From assembly GCA_029379215.1 (NCBI GenBank), contig JAQYWO010000021.1:1-53919 (forward strand): a stretch of DNA of 53,919 nt, given 5' to 3'. This document shows, piece by piece, positions 29,782-40,187 of the stretch. The position numbers and the translations under genes were made by a program. Origin of the DNA: Rhizonema sp. PD37 (GTDB lineage: Bacteria > Cyanobacteriota > Cyanobacteriia > Cyanobacteriales > Nostocaceae). The notes below the pieces were generated by a model that was given only the letters and a program-made list of their open reading frames with translations, was not told the DNA's origin and did no database searches. Position 1 is the first letter of the stretch, and every line of letters starts with the position of its first letter.

Positions 29782-30732
29782 TCAATTCGCTTGTTTGTGA
29801 CCGAGTTTGAGGAAAATTGTTTCTAAGTCTTCTTTAGAACAGTGAAAATCAGTTACATTGATCTCGGCGAGAATGAGCGATCGCAATAAAGCAGCACAAT
29901 CCTCCTGTTGCCCAGAAAAATTCACCCGTACACTGTTCCGTGTTGACATTACCTCCCATTCTTCAACAAAAGGATTATTTTTGAGTTCGACCAAAAGTTC
30001 TTCTAACTTTCCTAAAGTCGATATCATAATTTGCTGTTTAGAAAGACGCTGGTAAAGTTCCTGAAGCGACGTGCTTTCTACCAGAAAACCGAGTTCCATA
30101 ATTCCCACGAAGGAACATAGTTCCGCCAAGTCACTGAGGACGTGAGAAGAAATCAAGATTGTCATCCCCGCTTCTTGCAAAACTTTGATGATTTCTCGAA
30201 ATTGCATCCTGGCTATGGGATCGAGTCCGGAAACAGGCTCATCCAACAGCAGTAAAATCGGTTCGTGGATGATTGTTCGCGCTAAGCTGAGGCGCTGTTT
30301 CATTCCTCGTGATAAAGTGGAAATTACGCTATTGCGTTTATTTCCCAACTGGATAATTTCTAAAACTTCATGCAGGCGTTGAGTGCGATGTGGTTCTCGC
30401 AAACAATACAGACGGGCAAAATAATCTAGGTAATCCCAAACTGTGAGTTCCTCATAAAGCGGATAGTCATCGGGTAAGTAGCCGAGACGACGTTTGAGGG
30501 TTGGGTTACTTCGATCTCGCAGTAAGCGATCGCCATTGATATAAATCTCACCCGTAGTCGGTTCCTCCGCCGCAGCTAACATCCGGATGAGAGTTGTTTT
30601 CCCTGCACCATTAGGACCAATTAATCCGTAAACTTCACCCGCTCGGATCTCTAAATCTACATTATTGACGGCAACGTGTCTATCAAATTGCTTCGTCAGT
30701 CCATTCGTACGAATTGCCAGTTCTTTTGACAT
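29782..30732 (-). CDS. ABC transporter ATP-binding protein (ABC-2/CcmA type)
   Basis: A 316-residue ATPase with Walker A GLIGPNGAGKTT (~residues 37-48), Q-loop, signature LSRGMKQRLSLA, Walker B ILLLLDEPVSGLD and the H-loop ISSHV. The ~90-residue C-terminal extension (EELLVELKNNPFVEEWEV) is the DUF4162-like tail of ABC-2 ATPases. It energises the permease encoded immediately downstream. First gene of the minus-strand operon. Confidence 0.92.
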   Translation of the reverse strand: MSKELAIRTNGLTKQFDRHVAVNNVDLEIRAGEVYGLIGPNGAGKTTLIRMLAAAEEPTTGEIYINGDRLLRDRSNPTLKRRLGYLPDDYPLYEELTVWDYLDYFARLYCLREPHRTQRLHEVLEIIQLGNKRNSVISTLSRGMKQRLSLARTIIHEPILLLLDEPVSGLDPIARMQFREIIKVLQEAGMTILISSHVLSDLAELCSFVGIMELGFLVESTSLQELYQRLSKQQIMISTLGKLEELLVELKNNPFVEEWEVMSTRNSVRVNFSGQQEDCAALLRSLILAEINVTDFHCSKEDLETIFLKLGHKQAN

Positions 30733-30862
30733 AGCAGCAAAGAGTGCAGATGTAAATCAATCACTAACTTATCTTCTGCCTACAAAATTTGTCAGGCTCG
30801 TTTCAGAAACAAAACAGATCTTTATTGAAACTTGATTTTCCGTATGTAAGCAGTCAGTTCAG

Positions 30863-32116
30863 TCACAAACTCCCCAGATTATTTTGAACAGCCTGCTGAA
30901 TTGTGAACATAACAGTATTGACAGTATGTGTGCGGTCACGTTGATAGTCTGCAAAGAAATCCTTTAGGTTCAATGGTTCCCCAACCTTAATTCTTGCCTG
31001 TCTGTAGCCCTTGGGTGAGGGTTTGTCAATATCGAACACCTCTCTTTCTAGCCGCGTAAGTGTATCTAGAAACCTTTCAGGTGTAGGAGCTTCGGCAACG
31101 TAACCGTCGTAGATAGCATCAAAGTTGAGAAGACGTTTTACTGACTTCTCAATTAACTGAAAATTGCTGGCACGAACCCCCTCTAGCAAGTCAGATTTCG
31201 GCATTGCTTCCTCAAACTCAAGAGCGTCAGCTTTTGTCTTCAGGGCAGACTCAATTCTGTAAGTCCGTTCCCGCGCTGGTTCATTTGTACTATTGACAAT
31301 TCCTAACTGTTGCTCACAGTTCTCTAGGATGTGTGTTCTTAGCCTAGAGATACGCTGCTCCCAAGGCTGAGTGCTGATTTCGTCCGTATACAGTTCATAG
31401 TCAAGCTCAATCTTCACCAGAACTGCTAGCGCGATCGCCCGTAGTCGCTCATAGGAACTAGAATGAGAAACTACTTTCAGGTTTAATGCCTCCTCCAAGC
31501 GCCTCAGCGTCTGATTGATCACCTGACTCATATCTTGAGTGTAGCGATACTTGATGCTTACTGGTAACACATAGAGATCAGGTACTGGCTCGCCAAGCAA
31601 TACTGTCTTATTCATAGACTGAAAGGCAATTTGCACAGCTCCTACTCGGAAAGGCATGACAGTATCGTTTTGAAAAGAACATCCTCCTTCTGGAAAAATG
31701 ACTAGGTGGCAACCGGGTTGAGTTAACAGTTTTAAAGTTTGAGCGATACTTTTGCGATCCACTAAGCCTCGCCGGATAGAATATACACCTAATTGCTGCA
31801 CGATACCACCGAGTGAACTCATGAACAGTTCATAAGCAGCTAAGTAGTAAAACATCTGCTTTAACTGGGCAGAAAGCACAAACATGACAATCGGATCTTG
31901 AAATGTTGGGTGATTCGGTAAGAAAAGCAGCCTTTGATTTTTTAGCGAATCAATCTTTGTCAGACACTCTTGACTCACAACTAGTTCAAACTTAAAGAAC
32001 CAGCGTACTGCACTTGGAGCAATGAACTGAGCTAGACGTACTAAGAATGGGTTAAGCTGGGGGGAATAGAAATTTGGTTTGTGCTGAGTAATTTTATCCA
32101 TCTCTATACCGTTCAA
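30863..32116 (-). CDS. PlsC-domain acyltransferase (1-acylglycerol-3-phosphate acyltransferase-like)
   Basis: A 417-residue acyltransferase. The catalytic H-x4-D box is LPNHPTFQDP (~residue 80), followed by the FPEG glycerol-phosphate motif in LVIFPEGGCSFQ (~140). Conventional PlsC enzymes are ~200-250 residues; here a C-terminal half of ~200 residues follows, without a recognised domain. No clear membrane helix besides a weak one near residue 30. It probably acylates a lipid or glycolipid precursor, but the substrate is open. The second Met (five codons on) is an equally good start. Confidence 0.82.
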   Translation of the reverse strand: MNGIEMDKITQHKPNFYSPQLNPFLVRLAQFIAPSAVRWFFKFELVVSQECLTKIDSLKNQRLLFLPNHPTFQDPIVMFVLSAQLKQMFYYLAAYELFMSSLGGIVQQLGVYSIRRGLVDRKSIAQTLKLLTQPGCHLVIFPEGGCSFQNDTVMPFRVGAVQIAFQSMNKTVLLGEPVPDLYVLPVSIKYRYTQDMSQVINQTLRRLEEALNLKVVSHSSSYERLRAIALAVLVKIELDYELYTDEISTQPWEQRISRLRTHILENCEQQLGIVNSTNEPARERTYRIESALKTKADALEFEEAMPKSDLLEGVRASNFQLIEKSVKRLLNFDAIYDGYVAEAPTPERFLDTLTRLEREVFDIDKPSPKGYRQARIKVGEPLNLKDFFADYQRDRTHTVNTVMFTIQQAVQNNLGSL

Positions 32117-32817
32117 AATTAATCGAGAGGAGAAGAACTAGTTGCTTGCTTGACTTCAGTGTGTAAGTGCAGGAAAAGCTACAACTTATTCGGCTTTGAA
32201 TCACATTTCAAGTCAAATAGTGAATGCAAAAATTTCCTCTGATGCTGTCAGGAGTTAGTTTGCTCACTATGGTCTATTCATATGAAAACCGCTGTAAGTA
32301 TAACAACGATAGAGAATCTCAGGAAAAATACGTATCAGCTATATAAGTACTTTTCCATCAAGAAGTAATTATTAAATTAAGTGTGGGAATTCCAATGCTG
32401 CAAAGTTGCTGACAATTAACAATATATAAAATTCAATAAAAGCTGGAGAAAATAATATGACAGTACTTGAATCTAACTATTAAATAGTGGGTAGGTACAT
32501 GTCTTATCAGTCTGATTTAAAAGTAATCAGAACCTTTGTTGTCTATAAACTGATTCTTTAATACGTAAGTATGAACTTTTATGAGTTTGAGTATGACAAT
32601 TTTCCAACTGGACTATAAGAGTGCAAATTAATTGAAAAAAATGCTATTGAGCGACAAAAAAAGTAACCATACCCTACAGCAAGCCCTGACGCTACGCGAA
32701 CGAGCGTCTACGGAAGTACTTAATTCCCTACTACTCAAGCTTTTTTAATTTTGCTGATGGTACATTTGCTAGTTATGATAGAAAACTGCCCAAACTTTTA
32801 AATCATAGGATGCAGCT
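32117..32817. other. Gap between the acyltransferase and leuB
   Basis: An AT-rich 700-bp stretch with no recognisable gene. A short GACGCTACGCGAACGAGCGTC palindrome-like repeat lies near 32690-32710, of the same general type as the repeats at 9150-9350. The last 100 bases are the likely leuB promoter. Confidence 0.5.
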
Positions 32818-33903
32818 GTGACGCAGAATTACCGCATTACCTTACTTCCCGGCGATGGTATCGGACCAGAAATTATGGAAGTGGCACAAAAGGTGCTCAC
32901 TATCGTAGGAAAGAAATTCGATCTTCAGTTTGAATTTCAACAAGCGCTGATCGGTGGTGCGGCAATTGATGCGACAGGTGAACCCCTACCTGCTGCTAGC
33001 TTGGATATGTGCCGCAATAGTGATGCTGTTTTACTCGCGGCGATCGGTGGTTACAAGTGGGATTCCTTACCATCGCATTTACGTCCGGAAGCAGGTTTGT
33101 TGGGACTGCGTGCCGGGTTAGGATTGTTTGCTAATTTGCGTCCGGCGAAAATATTGCCTCAACTTATTGACGCCTCGACTTTGAAGCGTGAGGTGGTAGA
33201 AGGCGTAGATATTATGGTGGTGCGCGAACTCACTGGGGGAATTTACTTTGGCAAACCCAAAGGAATTTTTACCACAGAAACTGGTGAGAAGCGGGGTGTG
33301 AACACAATGGCTTACACTGAGTCGGAAATTGAACGTATTGGGCGGGTAGCATTTGAAGCAGCGCGAAAACGTCAAGGTAAACTTTGTTCAGTGGATAAAG
33401 CAAACGTGCTGGAAGTCTCTCAACTGTGGCGCGATCGCATCACTCATCTAAGTCAAGAGTTTCCGGATGTGGAACTCTCTCACATGTATGTAGATAATGC
33501 GGCGATGCAATTGTTACGCAATCCTAAACAATTCGATACTATTGTGACGGGTAACTTATTTGGTGATATTCTTTCGGATGCTGCTGCTATGCTGACTGGT
33601 AGTATTGGAATGTTGCCTTCTGCAAGTTTGGGGGAATCCAATCCCGGAGTTTTTGAACCTGTTCACGGTTCTGCTCCAGACATTGCCGGACAGGATAAAG
33701 CCAATCCCTTAGCGCAGGTTCTGAGTGCCGCTATGATGCTTCGCTATGCTTTAAATCAACAAAATGCAGCAGACTATATTGAAAAAGGAGTGTTACAAGT
33801 TTTACATCGCGGCGATCGCACTGGCGATATAATGTCCAAGGGAATGAATCTCTTAGGTTGCCGCGCTATGGGCGAGGCACTGATTCAAAGTTTGGAAGAA
33901 TAA
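32818..33903 (+). CDS. leuB: 3-isopropylmalate dehydrogenase
   Basis: Oxidative decarboxylation of 3-isopropylmalate in leucine synthesis. Motifs: [12 protein letters not shown] at the N-terminus, [30 protein letters not shown] (substrate and NAD site), [15 protein letters not shown] (catalytic Lys), [18 protein letters not shown] (Mg acids) and [18 protein letters not shown]. Starts at GTG; 361 residues is standard. A small conserved gene follows 65 bases downstream. Confidence 0.97.
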   Translation: MTQNYRITLLPGDGIGPEIMEVAQKVLTIVGKKFDLQFEFQQALIGGAAIDATGEPLPAASLDMCRNSDAVLLAAIGGYKWDSLPSHLRPEAGLLGLRAGLGLFANLRPAKILPQLIDASTLKREVVEGVDIMVVRELTGGIYFGKPKGIFTTETGEKRGVNTMAYTESEIERIGRVAFEAARKRQGKLCSVDKANVLEVSQLWRDRITHLSQEFPDVELSHMYVDNAAMQLLRNPKQFDTIVTGNLFGDILSDAAAMLTGSIGMLPSASLGESNPGVFEPVHGSAPDIAGQDKANPLAQVLSAAMMLRYALNQQNAADYIEKGVLQVLHRGDRTGDIMSKGMNLLGCRAMGEALIQSLEE

Positions 33904-33968
33904 TCGCTCTCTATTAGGATCTTTCAGATAAACTATATACAAACCTAGAAAACATAGATTAGTAAGTT

Positions 33969-34229
33969 GTGTATACTTTAAAACAAGGACAAACCGACTA
34001 TACTAACCCACAGAATCAGCAATCTTTGATTGACCCTGCCGTTATCAAAGCCGCTGGTCATATATACTACACACACTGTGAAGTGCATCCTGAAATTGCT
34101 GGGCAGCCTTCAGGAGTAGCAATTAATCGCTTTAATCACCGAGGCAAAGTGATTTTTACCAACTATCCAATTCTTTTGCCAGAAGAATGTTTCGTACCGT
34201 TAAGCCAGATAGAATCGTATATGTATTAA
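33969..34229 (+). CDS. Small conserved hypothetical protein
   Basis: An 86-residue protein starting at GTG, with YYTHCEVHPEIAGQPSGVA and KVIFTNYPILLPEECFVP. No family is recognised. The same-strand position 65 bases after leuB allows co-transcription. Composition is ordinary, with His, Cys and Tyr spread in the centre that could bind a metal, though this is speculative. Confidence 0.55.
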   Translation: MYTLKQGQTDYTNPQNQQSLIDPAVIKAAGHIYYTHCEVHPEIAGQPSGVAINRFNHRGKVIFTNYPILLPEECFVPLSQIESYMY

Positions 34230-34404
34230 GGAGGCAGGAGTCGAGACACTTGACATAAAGTTTCTGTACAGGAGTCAGGAGTTGTCTTGAGGCGCTGGTG
34301 TGTTGCGTCTTCAAAAGTTAGTCGAAAACAAAAATAGCTAGCTATTGACAAAAGACAAAAGACAACTGACAACTGATACAAATGGCTAATGGCGTTCTGA
34401 CGAT

Positions 34405-35208
34405 ATGGACTTATTGGTAGTCGTTGTGGCGAGTATCATTGTATTCGCCTTAGGTGCATCTATTGGCAGCTTTATCAATGTTATTGTTTATCGGCTGCCA
34501 GCTGGCTTGTCAATTCTTTGGCCTCCTTCTCGCTGCCCCCACTGCTTAAATCAACTCAAAGCGTATGATAATTTCCCAGTTTTGGGATGGCTATGGTTAA
34601 AAGGACGCTGTCGTTATTGTAAAACCAAGATAACTGTCCGTTACCCTTTGGTAGAAGCGGTAACCGGATTAATGTTTTTGCTGATATTTTTGATATTTAA
34701 ATTTTCACCCTTGACAATAGGCTACTGGGCTTTTTGCAGTTGGTTATTAGCGTTATCACTCATTGACTTAGATACGATGACCTTACCCAACTCACTTACT
34801 AAGTCAGGGTTAATACTGGGAATTGTGTTTCATATATCACTTGGATGGTTGACAGTAGGAAACTGGACAGGAGTAGCGAATAACTTATTAACCGCAATTG
34901 GCGGCGCAGTGTTGGGGTTATGGCTGTTAGATGCGATCGCTATAATGGGTTTGATCTTATTGGGTAAAGAGGCTATGGGAGGCGGTGATGTCAAACTTGC
35001 TGCCATGATGGGAGCTTGGTTAGGTTGGCGATATTTGCCTTTAGCGATTTTCATTGCGGCTGCGGTGTGTATTTTGGTAGAAAAACAAAAATGGGGACAA
35101 AAGAAACCTATACCTTTTGGTCCTTTTCTCGCTTTAGGTGCCGCGATTACTATATTTAGCGGTGAAGCAATTTTGTCTACGTACCTACAATTTTTTAGAG
35201 GTACTTGA
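34405..35208 (+). CDS. pilD: Prepilin peptidase (A24 family) with N-methylation domain
   Basis: Inner-membrane bifunctional enzyme that cuts the leader of type IV pilins and N-methylates the new N-terminus. N-terminal DUF2109/DiS_P_DiS-like domain with a Cys tetrad in CPHCL and CRYCKTK (residues ~47-75). About seven membrane helices. The two catalytic Asp are in SLIDLDTMTLPN and GGGDVKLAAMMG (the GxGD motif). 267 residues is typical. A short GACAAAAGACA repeat precedes it. Monocistronic. Confidence 0.94.
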   Translation: MDLLVVVVASIIVFALGASIGSFINVIVYRLPAGLSILWPPSRCPHCLNQLKAYDNFPVLGWLWLKGRCRYCKTKITVRYPLVEAVTGLMFLLIFLIFKFSPLTIGYWAFCSWLLALSLIDLDTMTLPNSLTKSGLILGIVFHISLGWLTVGNWTGVANNLLTAIGGAVLGLWLLDAIAIMGLILLGKEAMGGGDVKLAAMMGAWLGWRYLPLAIFIAAAVCILVEKQKWGQKKPIPFGPFLALGAAITIFSGEAILSTYLQFFRGT

Positions 35209-35399
35209 ACAAGTTAACCTTCAATAGACATGCGTGCTGAAAGTTACTTGGGTATGAAGTCCCAATAATCCAGGCAGCCAAAATCTAAAATTGATTTTTT
35301 CAACTTTTGCCATTTTACTTGGAGCGAAGCTTCGGTGAGTAGAGTGTTCTGTAAACTCAATTACCCCATCGGTCCTTTAACCTTTGGTATTATCAACTT

Positions 35400-35609
35400 G
35401 TGAGCTGGATCACCCTCTTAACGACAAACACCCGTTGGGAAGCAGAACTAATGGAGCAGATACTGGTTGCTCATGATCTACCAACAAGAATTATTGATTT
35501 GGGGGTGAAGTCCTATCTAGGATCTGGCACTCCTGCAGCGTTGCAAGTACTTTCGGAAGATAAATGGACTGCGCTGCTGCTCTTAAGTACTAGAGTTGAC
35601 GAACAATAG
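35400..35609 (+). CDS. DUF2007-like small protein
   Basis: A 69-residue protein with GTG start and the pattern WITLLTTNTRWEAELMEQIL, a ferredoxin-like ACT-type fold resembling DUF2007 (putative signal-transducing) proteins. The family is usually 65-80 residues. No neighbour is in an operon with it. Function unknown. Confidence 0.55.
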   Translation: MSWITLLTTNTRWEAELMEQILVAHDLPTRIIDLGVKSYLGSGTPAALQVLSEDKWTALLLLSTRVDEQ

Positions 35610-35815
35610 ACTTGAATTGGTTTACGTATTTTCGTTAAGCTGGCAACACTAGACGTATGAGAAAGGTCTAAATTGCTGATGGCACAACTTTGAGCAATAA
35701 GTCAAGAGTTAAGAGCCAAAATAAATTACTCTGGACTATACACTCTTAACTGTTAGCTTCGATCAACGTGGGTTACTCTACTTTCGACATACTACCTACT
35801 TAAAATCAAAATAAA

Positions 35816-36778
35816 ATGGCAAACAACGAAGAAACACGCGGTTTAAAATCTCTTTTAGATTGGTTTGCAAATCGGCGGAAATCAGGCTCCTCCACCCCAG
35901 AACAAGAACGCCAGGAGCGTGAAATTGCTGATGGGCTATGGCATAAATGTTCTGAATGTGGTGTATTGGCTTATACCAAAGACTTAAGAGCAAATCAGAT
36001 GGTTTGTATAGAATGCGGACATCACAATCGTGTTGATAGTGACGAGCGCATCTACCAACTGATAGATCCTGGAACCTGGAGACCAATGGATGAGCATTTG
36101 CGTCCAACCGATCCTCTACAATTTCGCGATCGCAAAGCCTATGCCGAACGTTTGCGGGAGACGCAGGAAAAAACAGGTTTGGTAGATGCAGTTCAAACTG
36201 GGTTAGGTCAAATTAATGGCTTGTCCGTTGCTCTAGGCGTCATGGATTTTCGGTTTATCGGCGCAAGCATGGGTTCTGTCGTAGGAGAAAAAATCACCCG
36301 TTTGATTGAGCAGGCAACTCAGCGACGATATCCTGTATTTATCGTCTGTACTTCTGGTGGAGCAAGAATGCAAGAGGGAATGCTGTCGCTGATGCAGATG
36401 GCAAAAATCTCTGCTGCCTTGCAACGCCATCAAGAAGCAAGACTATTGTACGTTCCTATTTTAACGAATCCAACGACAGGGGGAGTTACTGCTAGTTTCG
36501 CCATGTTGGGCGACATCATTTTGGCGGAACCAAAATCAACCATTGGTTTTGCCGGTCGGCGAGTGATCGAGCAAACCTTACGAGAAAAACTGCCCGATGA
36601 TTTTCAAACTGCAGAAGATTTGCTGAAGCACGGTTTTATAGATGAGATTGTCTCTCGCACTCAATTAAAGAAAACTCTAACACAATTAATTGCCTTGCAC
36701 CAGCCGCCTGTAGTAGCCACACCACACAATATGGTGATGTGGGAAACAAGGACTTTAAGTTCCACTGGTGTTGATTAA
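35816..36778 (+). CDS. accD: Acetyl-CoA carboxylase carboxyltransferase subunit beta
   Basis: Catalyses carboxyl transfer from biotin to acetyl-CoA, together with AccA, at the first step of fatty-acid synthesis. N-terminal zinc ribbon CSECG ... CIECGHH (four Cys, ~residues 42-65). The crotonase-like carboxyltransferase core has [30 protein letters not shown] and [18 protein letters not shown]. 320 residues is a typical length. Genes for the other acc subunits are not nearby, as usual in cyanobacteria. Confidence 0.96.
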   Translation: MANNEETRGLKSLLDWFANRRKSGSSTPEQERQEREIADGLWHKCSECGVLAYTKDLRANQMVCIECGHHNRVDSDERIYQLIDPGTWRPMDEHLRPTDPLQFRDRKAYAERLRETQEKTGLVDAVQTGLGQINGLSVALGVMDFRFIGASMGSVVGEKITRLIEQATQRRYPVFIVCTSGGARMQEGMLSLMQMAKISAALQRHQEARLLYVPILTNPTTGGVTASFAMLGDIILAEPKSTIGFAGRRVIEQTLREKLPDDFQTAEDLLKHGFIDEIVSRTQLKKTLTQLIALHQPPVVATPHNMVMWETRTLSSTGVD

Positions 36779-36896
36779 TACGAATGGGAGACGCGGAAAC
36801 ATTTACCCCTAAGTCTCCCCATATTCTCGCAAAGAAATCCTTACAGTTTTCCATCTGAATAAATCTACAGGCACGCCGCATATTGCGACGAGTTTC

Positions 36897-37627
36897 TATA
36901 GCGCTTCTCAGTTAGATCTCATACACTCGCGCCGCTACATTTTTACTAGACAAAAACGGACAACCTTAGCGCAAAGCTCGCCGGAGGAAGCTTCCCCCGG
37001 CAGACTTTGCATTTTGAGGCGGTTGACCTGTCGTGTTGTTGCGATTGTTGTCAATAACCGCCTCAAAATGCTCCCAGATCGTCGAATAAGCGTGAGGATT
37101 TTGTATCTCTGTTGTCCGTTTTTGGCTCTTACTCTCCCAACCCTCTCCAGGTGCCCCCTGACAGGTGTAGGTTTTTTACTTTTGGGTGTTGGCAAGACTT
37201 GGAGGAAAAGGAAGGAAAGTAGACCTGGCAGTTTTTTTGACTCAAAATTCGTGAGAAGTAAATATATATACATAGAGTGTCCGCTGCTGACTGGTCTACT
37301 TTCCCCCCAAGTCAACGAGCGTCTTACCTACATGTAAAGCTCGCAGGAGAGAGTACTCTCTCCCGCAGACTTTACGTAAAAAACAAAGCCCTTGTGAGCC
37401 AGGTGCCCCTCTCCCTAGTTTGGGAGAGGAGTGTTCGCCAATAGCGAGCAGGGGAATTATGTATTTGCTCTTATGTCCGGTAAATTAACCTTAATTCCGT
37501 TTGGACCCCATCCCGCTTTTCGGTGTGCTTTGTCTACGCTCTCCGCAAGCGGGGAGAGGTTGGGGTGGGGTTCTTTTATTATGGTTAACTTTACGGACAT
37601 CATCTAACTTAAACGAGAACCGCTATA
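36897..37627. repeat. Composite element bounded by TATAGCG-TTCTC inverted ends
   Basis: The left end TATAGCGCTTCTCAGTTAG and the right end, read in reverse, TATAGCGGTTCTCGTTTAAG are imperfect terminal repeats. They match a complete 133-bp copy at 48193-48325. Here the ends are 731 bp apart because other repeat DNA has inserted, including the element at 37474-37599 and inverted copies of GCCGGAGGAAGCTTCC-type and CGCCTCAAAATGC-type sequence. No gene is present. It occupies most of the gap 36779-37754. Confidence 0.65.
37474..37599. repeat. MITE-like element with TGTCCG termini (copy 1)
   Basis: Starts TGTCCGGTAAATTAACC and ends, in reverse, TGTCCGTAAAGTTAACC. The interior carries the complementary pair ACCCCATCCCGC and GGTTGGGGTGGGGTT, so the 126 bp can fold into a hairpin. 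A second copy is at 53605-53784. Confidence 0.7.
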
Positions 37628-37754
37628 ATTAACAGTCTCCCTTCAGGTGGGGTCTGAATCCTTATCTGAAAGCATAGCTGACGAATTCAATCAATGTATC
37701 TGATTTTCTGGCAATTCTCGCTCTTATAAAGTACGTCAAGAAATCTTTAATAAG

Positions 37755-38414
37755 TTAGTTTAAATCTTCATATTGCTCAAGTAAATTTGGTAGTAATCTC
37801 ATAGAATTAAAAACAACTGATGCGCCTACAGCTTGCAATTTTTGTGGATTACTGTGTTCTGCATAACCGAAAACTTTCATCCCAGCGTTAAATCCGGCTT
37901 GCACGCCGATTACAGTATCTTCAACTACAACACATCGCTGTGGATGAACTTTCATTTTCTCAGCTGCATATAAGAATAGATCTGGATGTGGTTTACCGCG
38001 TGCGACATCTGTAACACTAAATAATTTTCCCTCAAAATATGGCAGTAAACCTGCGACACCTAACTTTGTTTGAATCATCTCATGTACGCTATTTGAAGCT
38101 ACACAATAAGAAGTTGTAATTTGAGGCAAAACATCATGTATTCCCTTTATTGGCTTTAATTTTTCTGATAAATCCTTCTTGTTGCGTTGCCTAAATTCGG
38201 TAACAAAATTATCTGGAATAGGTTTTCCAAGAGACTCTTGAATAATTTCTAAACATGCTGTCATAGGGTGACCGACGAATGTATTAGATATATATTCCAA
38301 AGTGGTCGGTAACCCGATTTCACTAAGCATTGCCGCAAAAACCAAGTTAGTGATTTGTTCACTATCTACAAGGACACCATCACAATCAAAAATAACTAAG
38401 TCAAATGCATTCAT
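37755..38414 (-). CDS. HAD-superfamily phosphatase (beta-phosphoglucomutase-like)
   Basis: A 219-residue haloacid-dehalogenase-type hydrolase. Motif I is DLVIFDCDGVLVDSE (nucleophile Asp, four residues from the start of the chosen frame). Motif II is the Ser in YCVASNS, motif III the Lys in GKPHPDLF, and motif IV VVVEDTVIGVQAG. A four-helix cap lies between motifs I and II. It resembles 2-phosphoglycolate or sugar-phosphate phosphatases. Start at 38414 chosen because the conserved motif follows at once; an upstream in-frame ATG (38438) is possible. Confidence 0.88.
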   Translation of the reverse strand: MNAFDLVIFDCDGVLVDSEQITNLVFAAMLSEIGLPTTLEYISNTFVGHPMTACLEIIQESLGKPIPDNFVTEFRQRNKKDLSEKLKPIKGIHDVLPQITTSYCVASNSVHEMIQTKLGVAGLLPYFEGKLFSVTDVARGKPHPDLFLYAAEKMKVHPQRCVVVEDTVIGVQAGFNAGMKVFGYAEHSNPQKLQAVGASVVFNSMRLLPNLLEQYEDLN

Positions 38415-38483
38415 TGATTTTCCTACTTTAATCAACAACTCATCTTCTCATGGCTGAAGTTAGGAACAGGAAAGACTGACGGC

Positions 38484-38660
38484 GCAGAAAGTGGTGCTTG
38501 CGTATTAAGAGGAAGTTGTGCAACTGCCCAAATTACACCTAATCGGACTCTACCCAATAATTCCAATGTCACAATAAATGGCGGTGTCTTTAACATCACA
38601 GGAGGAACCCGAGCGGGCTGACTTTTCCCGTTCAGTCTCTCAAGATCGCTGCCAACCCTC
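38484..38660 (+). pseudogene. Two-partner-secretion (filamentous haemagglutinin-type) N-terminal remnant
   Basis: On the plus strand 38484-38621 reads CATAQITPNRTLPNNSNVT and then INGGVFNITGGTRAG before a stop. This is the start of the TPS secretion domain of cyanobacterial haemagglutinin-like proteins, where GGT-x-AG-x-NLFHSF normally follows. After the stop, LFPFSLSRSLPT can still be read as a worn continuation. There is no signal peptide in frame and no downstream beta-helix. It is an old relic squeezed between a HAD and an MFS gene. Confidence 0.65.
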
Positions 38661-38714
38661 ACTCTTGTGGTGCAATTTTAAGGTTAATGCGAGTCCTATC
38701 CTACTTGGTCGTAG

Positions 38715-40187
38715 CTAGCTTTCAGCAACCTTTTCACTTTGCCAAAAAGCTTGTATCATTTGCACAAGAGATTGTCCGCGTGACTCATGTATAAAGAAAA
38801 GTGGGATAATCGCTGCGACTCGGAAAGCTGCCGAGATCACAAATAATCCTGCTAAGCCACCAGATGAAGGATTTTCGGCTACGAAGCCACCGATAGTTGT
38901 ACCTAAAGCACCGCTAACCCCAGCAATGGCAGCAGCAGTCGCAAAATATACCGATTGATTCTTGACTGATGCTACGTCTATTTGTAAATTGTTATTACAT
39001 AAATCTAGAGCTGCCCAATTACCACCAATAAATATATGTATTAACGGTAACCACAACCAAAGGTCTATACTGTTAGTCCCAATCCCTAACCATAGCAACG
39101 GAACACTTGATGCTACAATCCCAATAACTTGTAAGATGGGACGATTGCCTATTTTGTCTGCCAACTTACCCCAGACAATGAGCATGATTAAATTAGCCCC
39201 CGCCTGAAAGCTGCCGTACAGCGTTACCAAGCTGACATCTAAATTTAGCACCTCTAGCATGTAGAGATTAAAGAACGGCAGACTGAGGTTAACTGCAAAC
39301 ATCCACAAACTAAAGTAAAGCAAGAACATTAAAAAGTTAAAGTTCTTCCAGAGACTATCCTTAGCACTTGCATCCGAGAGAAGTGGAGTCTCAATTTGTT
39401 TCTCAATACTATCACTATTTATTTGTGTATTATTTAAATTTTTAGTTTGAGGAGAAAACTCGTTATCTTTTGCATTCTGTATTTGCGGGTTTACATCTTT
39501 TTGGAAGTACTGACAACCTATGCTAAGTAGCCCTGTAATCACGCCTAAAAACAGAATAAATGCGTAACCTTGTAAGGTTCCACCGGGCCAGGTTGATACA
39601 GCTAAACCTGCTAAAGGTACGCAAATCATCATGGTCAAGCTGGTAACACTATTGCGTAACCCGAAATACCGTCCTCGTAATTGCCGGGGGACTAAAGTTG
39701 CCATCCAACTTAGCCAGGATGCAGCGCCGAAAGCTCCTGCAAGGTTGCTAATTAAAACGACTAATAGCGTCAATTCTATTAACTGATGAGAATCAAGCCA
39801 TCCCCAGCTGAAGCTAACAATACCAAAGACAAGAATTAGCCACATTAGCCGCGCTGGGACAAAGATACGAAGAGAATATTGAAAGCGACTAGCTGTGCGT
39901 TCCGAGAGGTATGCGCCCACAGGTTGCATGCAATTGACGAGCATCGGAATTGAGGATAGCAACCCAAACACAACCGGACTTGCACCCAACCTTACTAAGA
40001 AATTGCTCAGCAAAATACCGCTAGTGGTGATTAAAAAAGCTCCTGTAAAAAAGGCATCCAAGTTTGAAGCTTTGAGGCTGGTACGAATAACATCCTTAGC
40101 TATTTTTGGGGGTTCAGAGACATAGAGATCTGTTTCTGAAACTAATACTTCGGAAGCAAACGGAGCCTCCAACGGCAAAGAATCCAT
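38715..40187 (-). CDS. Major facilitator superfamily transporter
   Basis: A 490-residue transporter with about twelve membrane helices. A long hydrophilic central loop (~residues 225-275, with QIQNAKDNEFSPQT) separates the two six-helix halves. SWLSWMATLVPRQLRGRYFGLRN is an MFS-like cytosolic signature between helices 4 and 5. Family members move sugars or drugs; the substrate is unknown. The start ATG gives a ~35-residue cytosolic N-terminus. Monocistronic. Confidence 0.88.
   Translation of the reverse strand: MDSLPLEAPFASEVLVSETDLYVSEPPKIAKDVIRTSLKASNLDAFFTGAFLITTSGILLSNFLVRLGASPVVFGLLSSIPMLVNCMQPVGAYLSERTASRFQYSLRIFVPARLMWLILVFGIVSFSWGWLDSHQLIELTLLVVLISNLAGAFGAASWLSWMATLVPRQLRGRYFGLRNSVTSLTMMICVPLAGLAVSTWPGGTLQGYAFILFLGVITGLLSIGCQYFQKDVNPQIQNAKDNEFSPQTKNLNNTQINSDSIEKQIETPLLSDASAKDSLWKNFNFLMFLLYFSLWMFAVNLSLPFFNLYMLEVLNLDVSLVTLYGSFQAGANLIMLIVWGKLADKIGNRPILQVIGIVASSVPLLWLGIGTNSIDLWLWLPLIHIFIGGNWAALDLCNNNLQIDVASVKNQSVYFATAAAIAGVSGALGTTIGGFVAENPSSGGLAGLFVISAAFRVAAIIPLFFIHESRGQSLVQMIQAFWQSEKVAES

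Noticed and set aside
37014..37337. Plus-strand open frame of 107 residues
   Set aside because: It falls inside nested repeat DNA, overlaps an equally long frame on the other strand, and has no recognisable domain.
38432..38662. Minus-strand open frame of 76 residues
   Set aside because: It is the shadow of the two-partner-secretion remnant on the plus strand, which explains the sequence better; no family match and no ribosome binding site.
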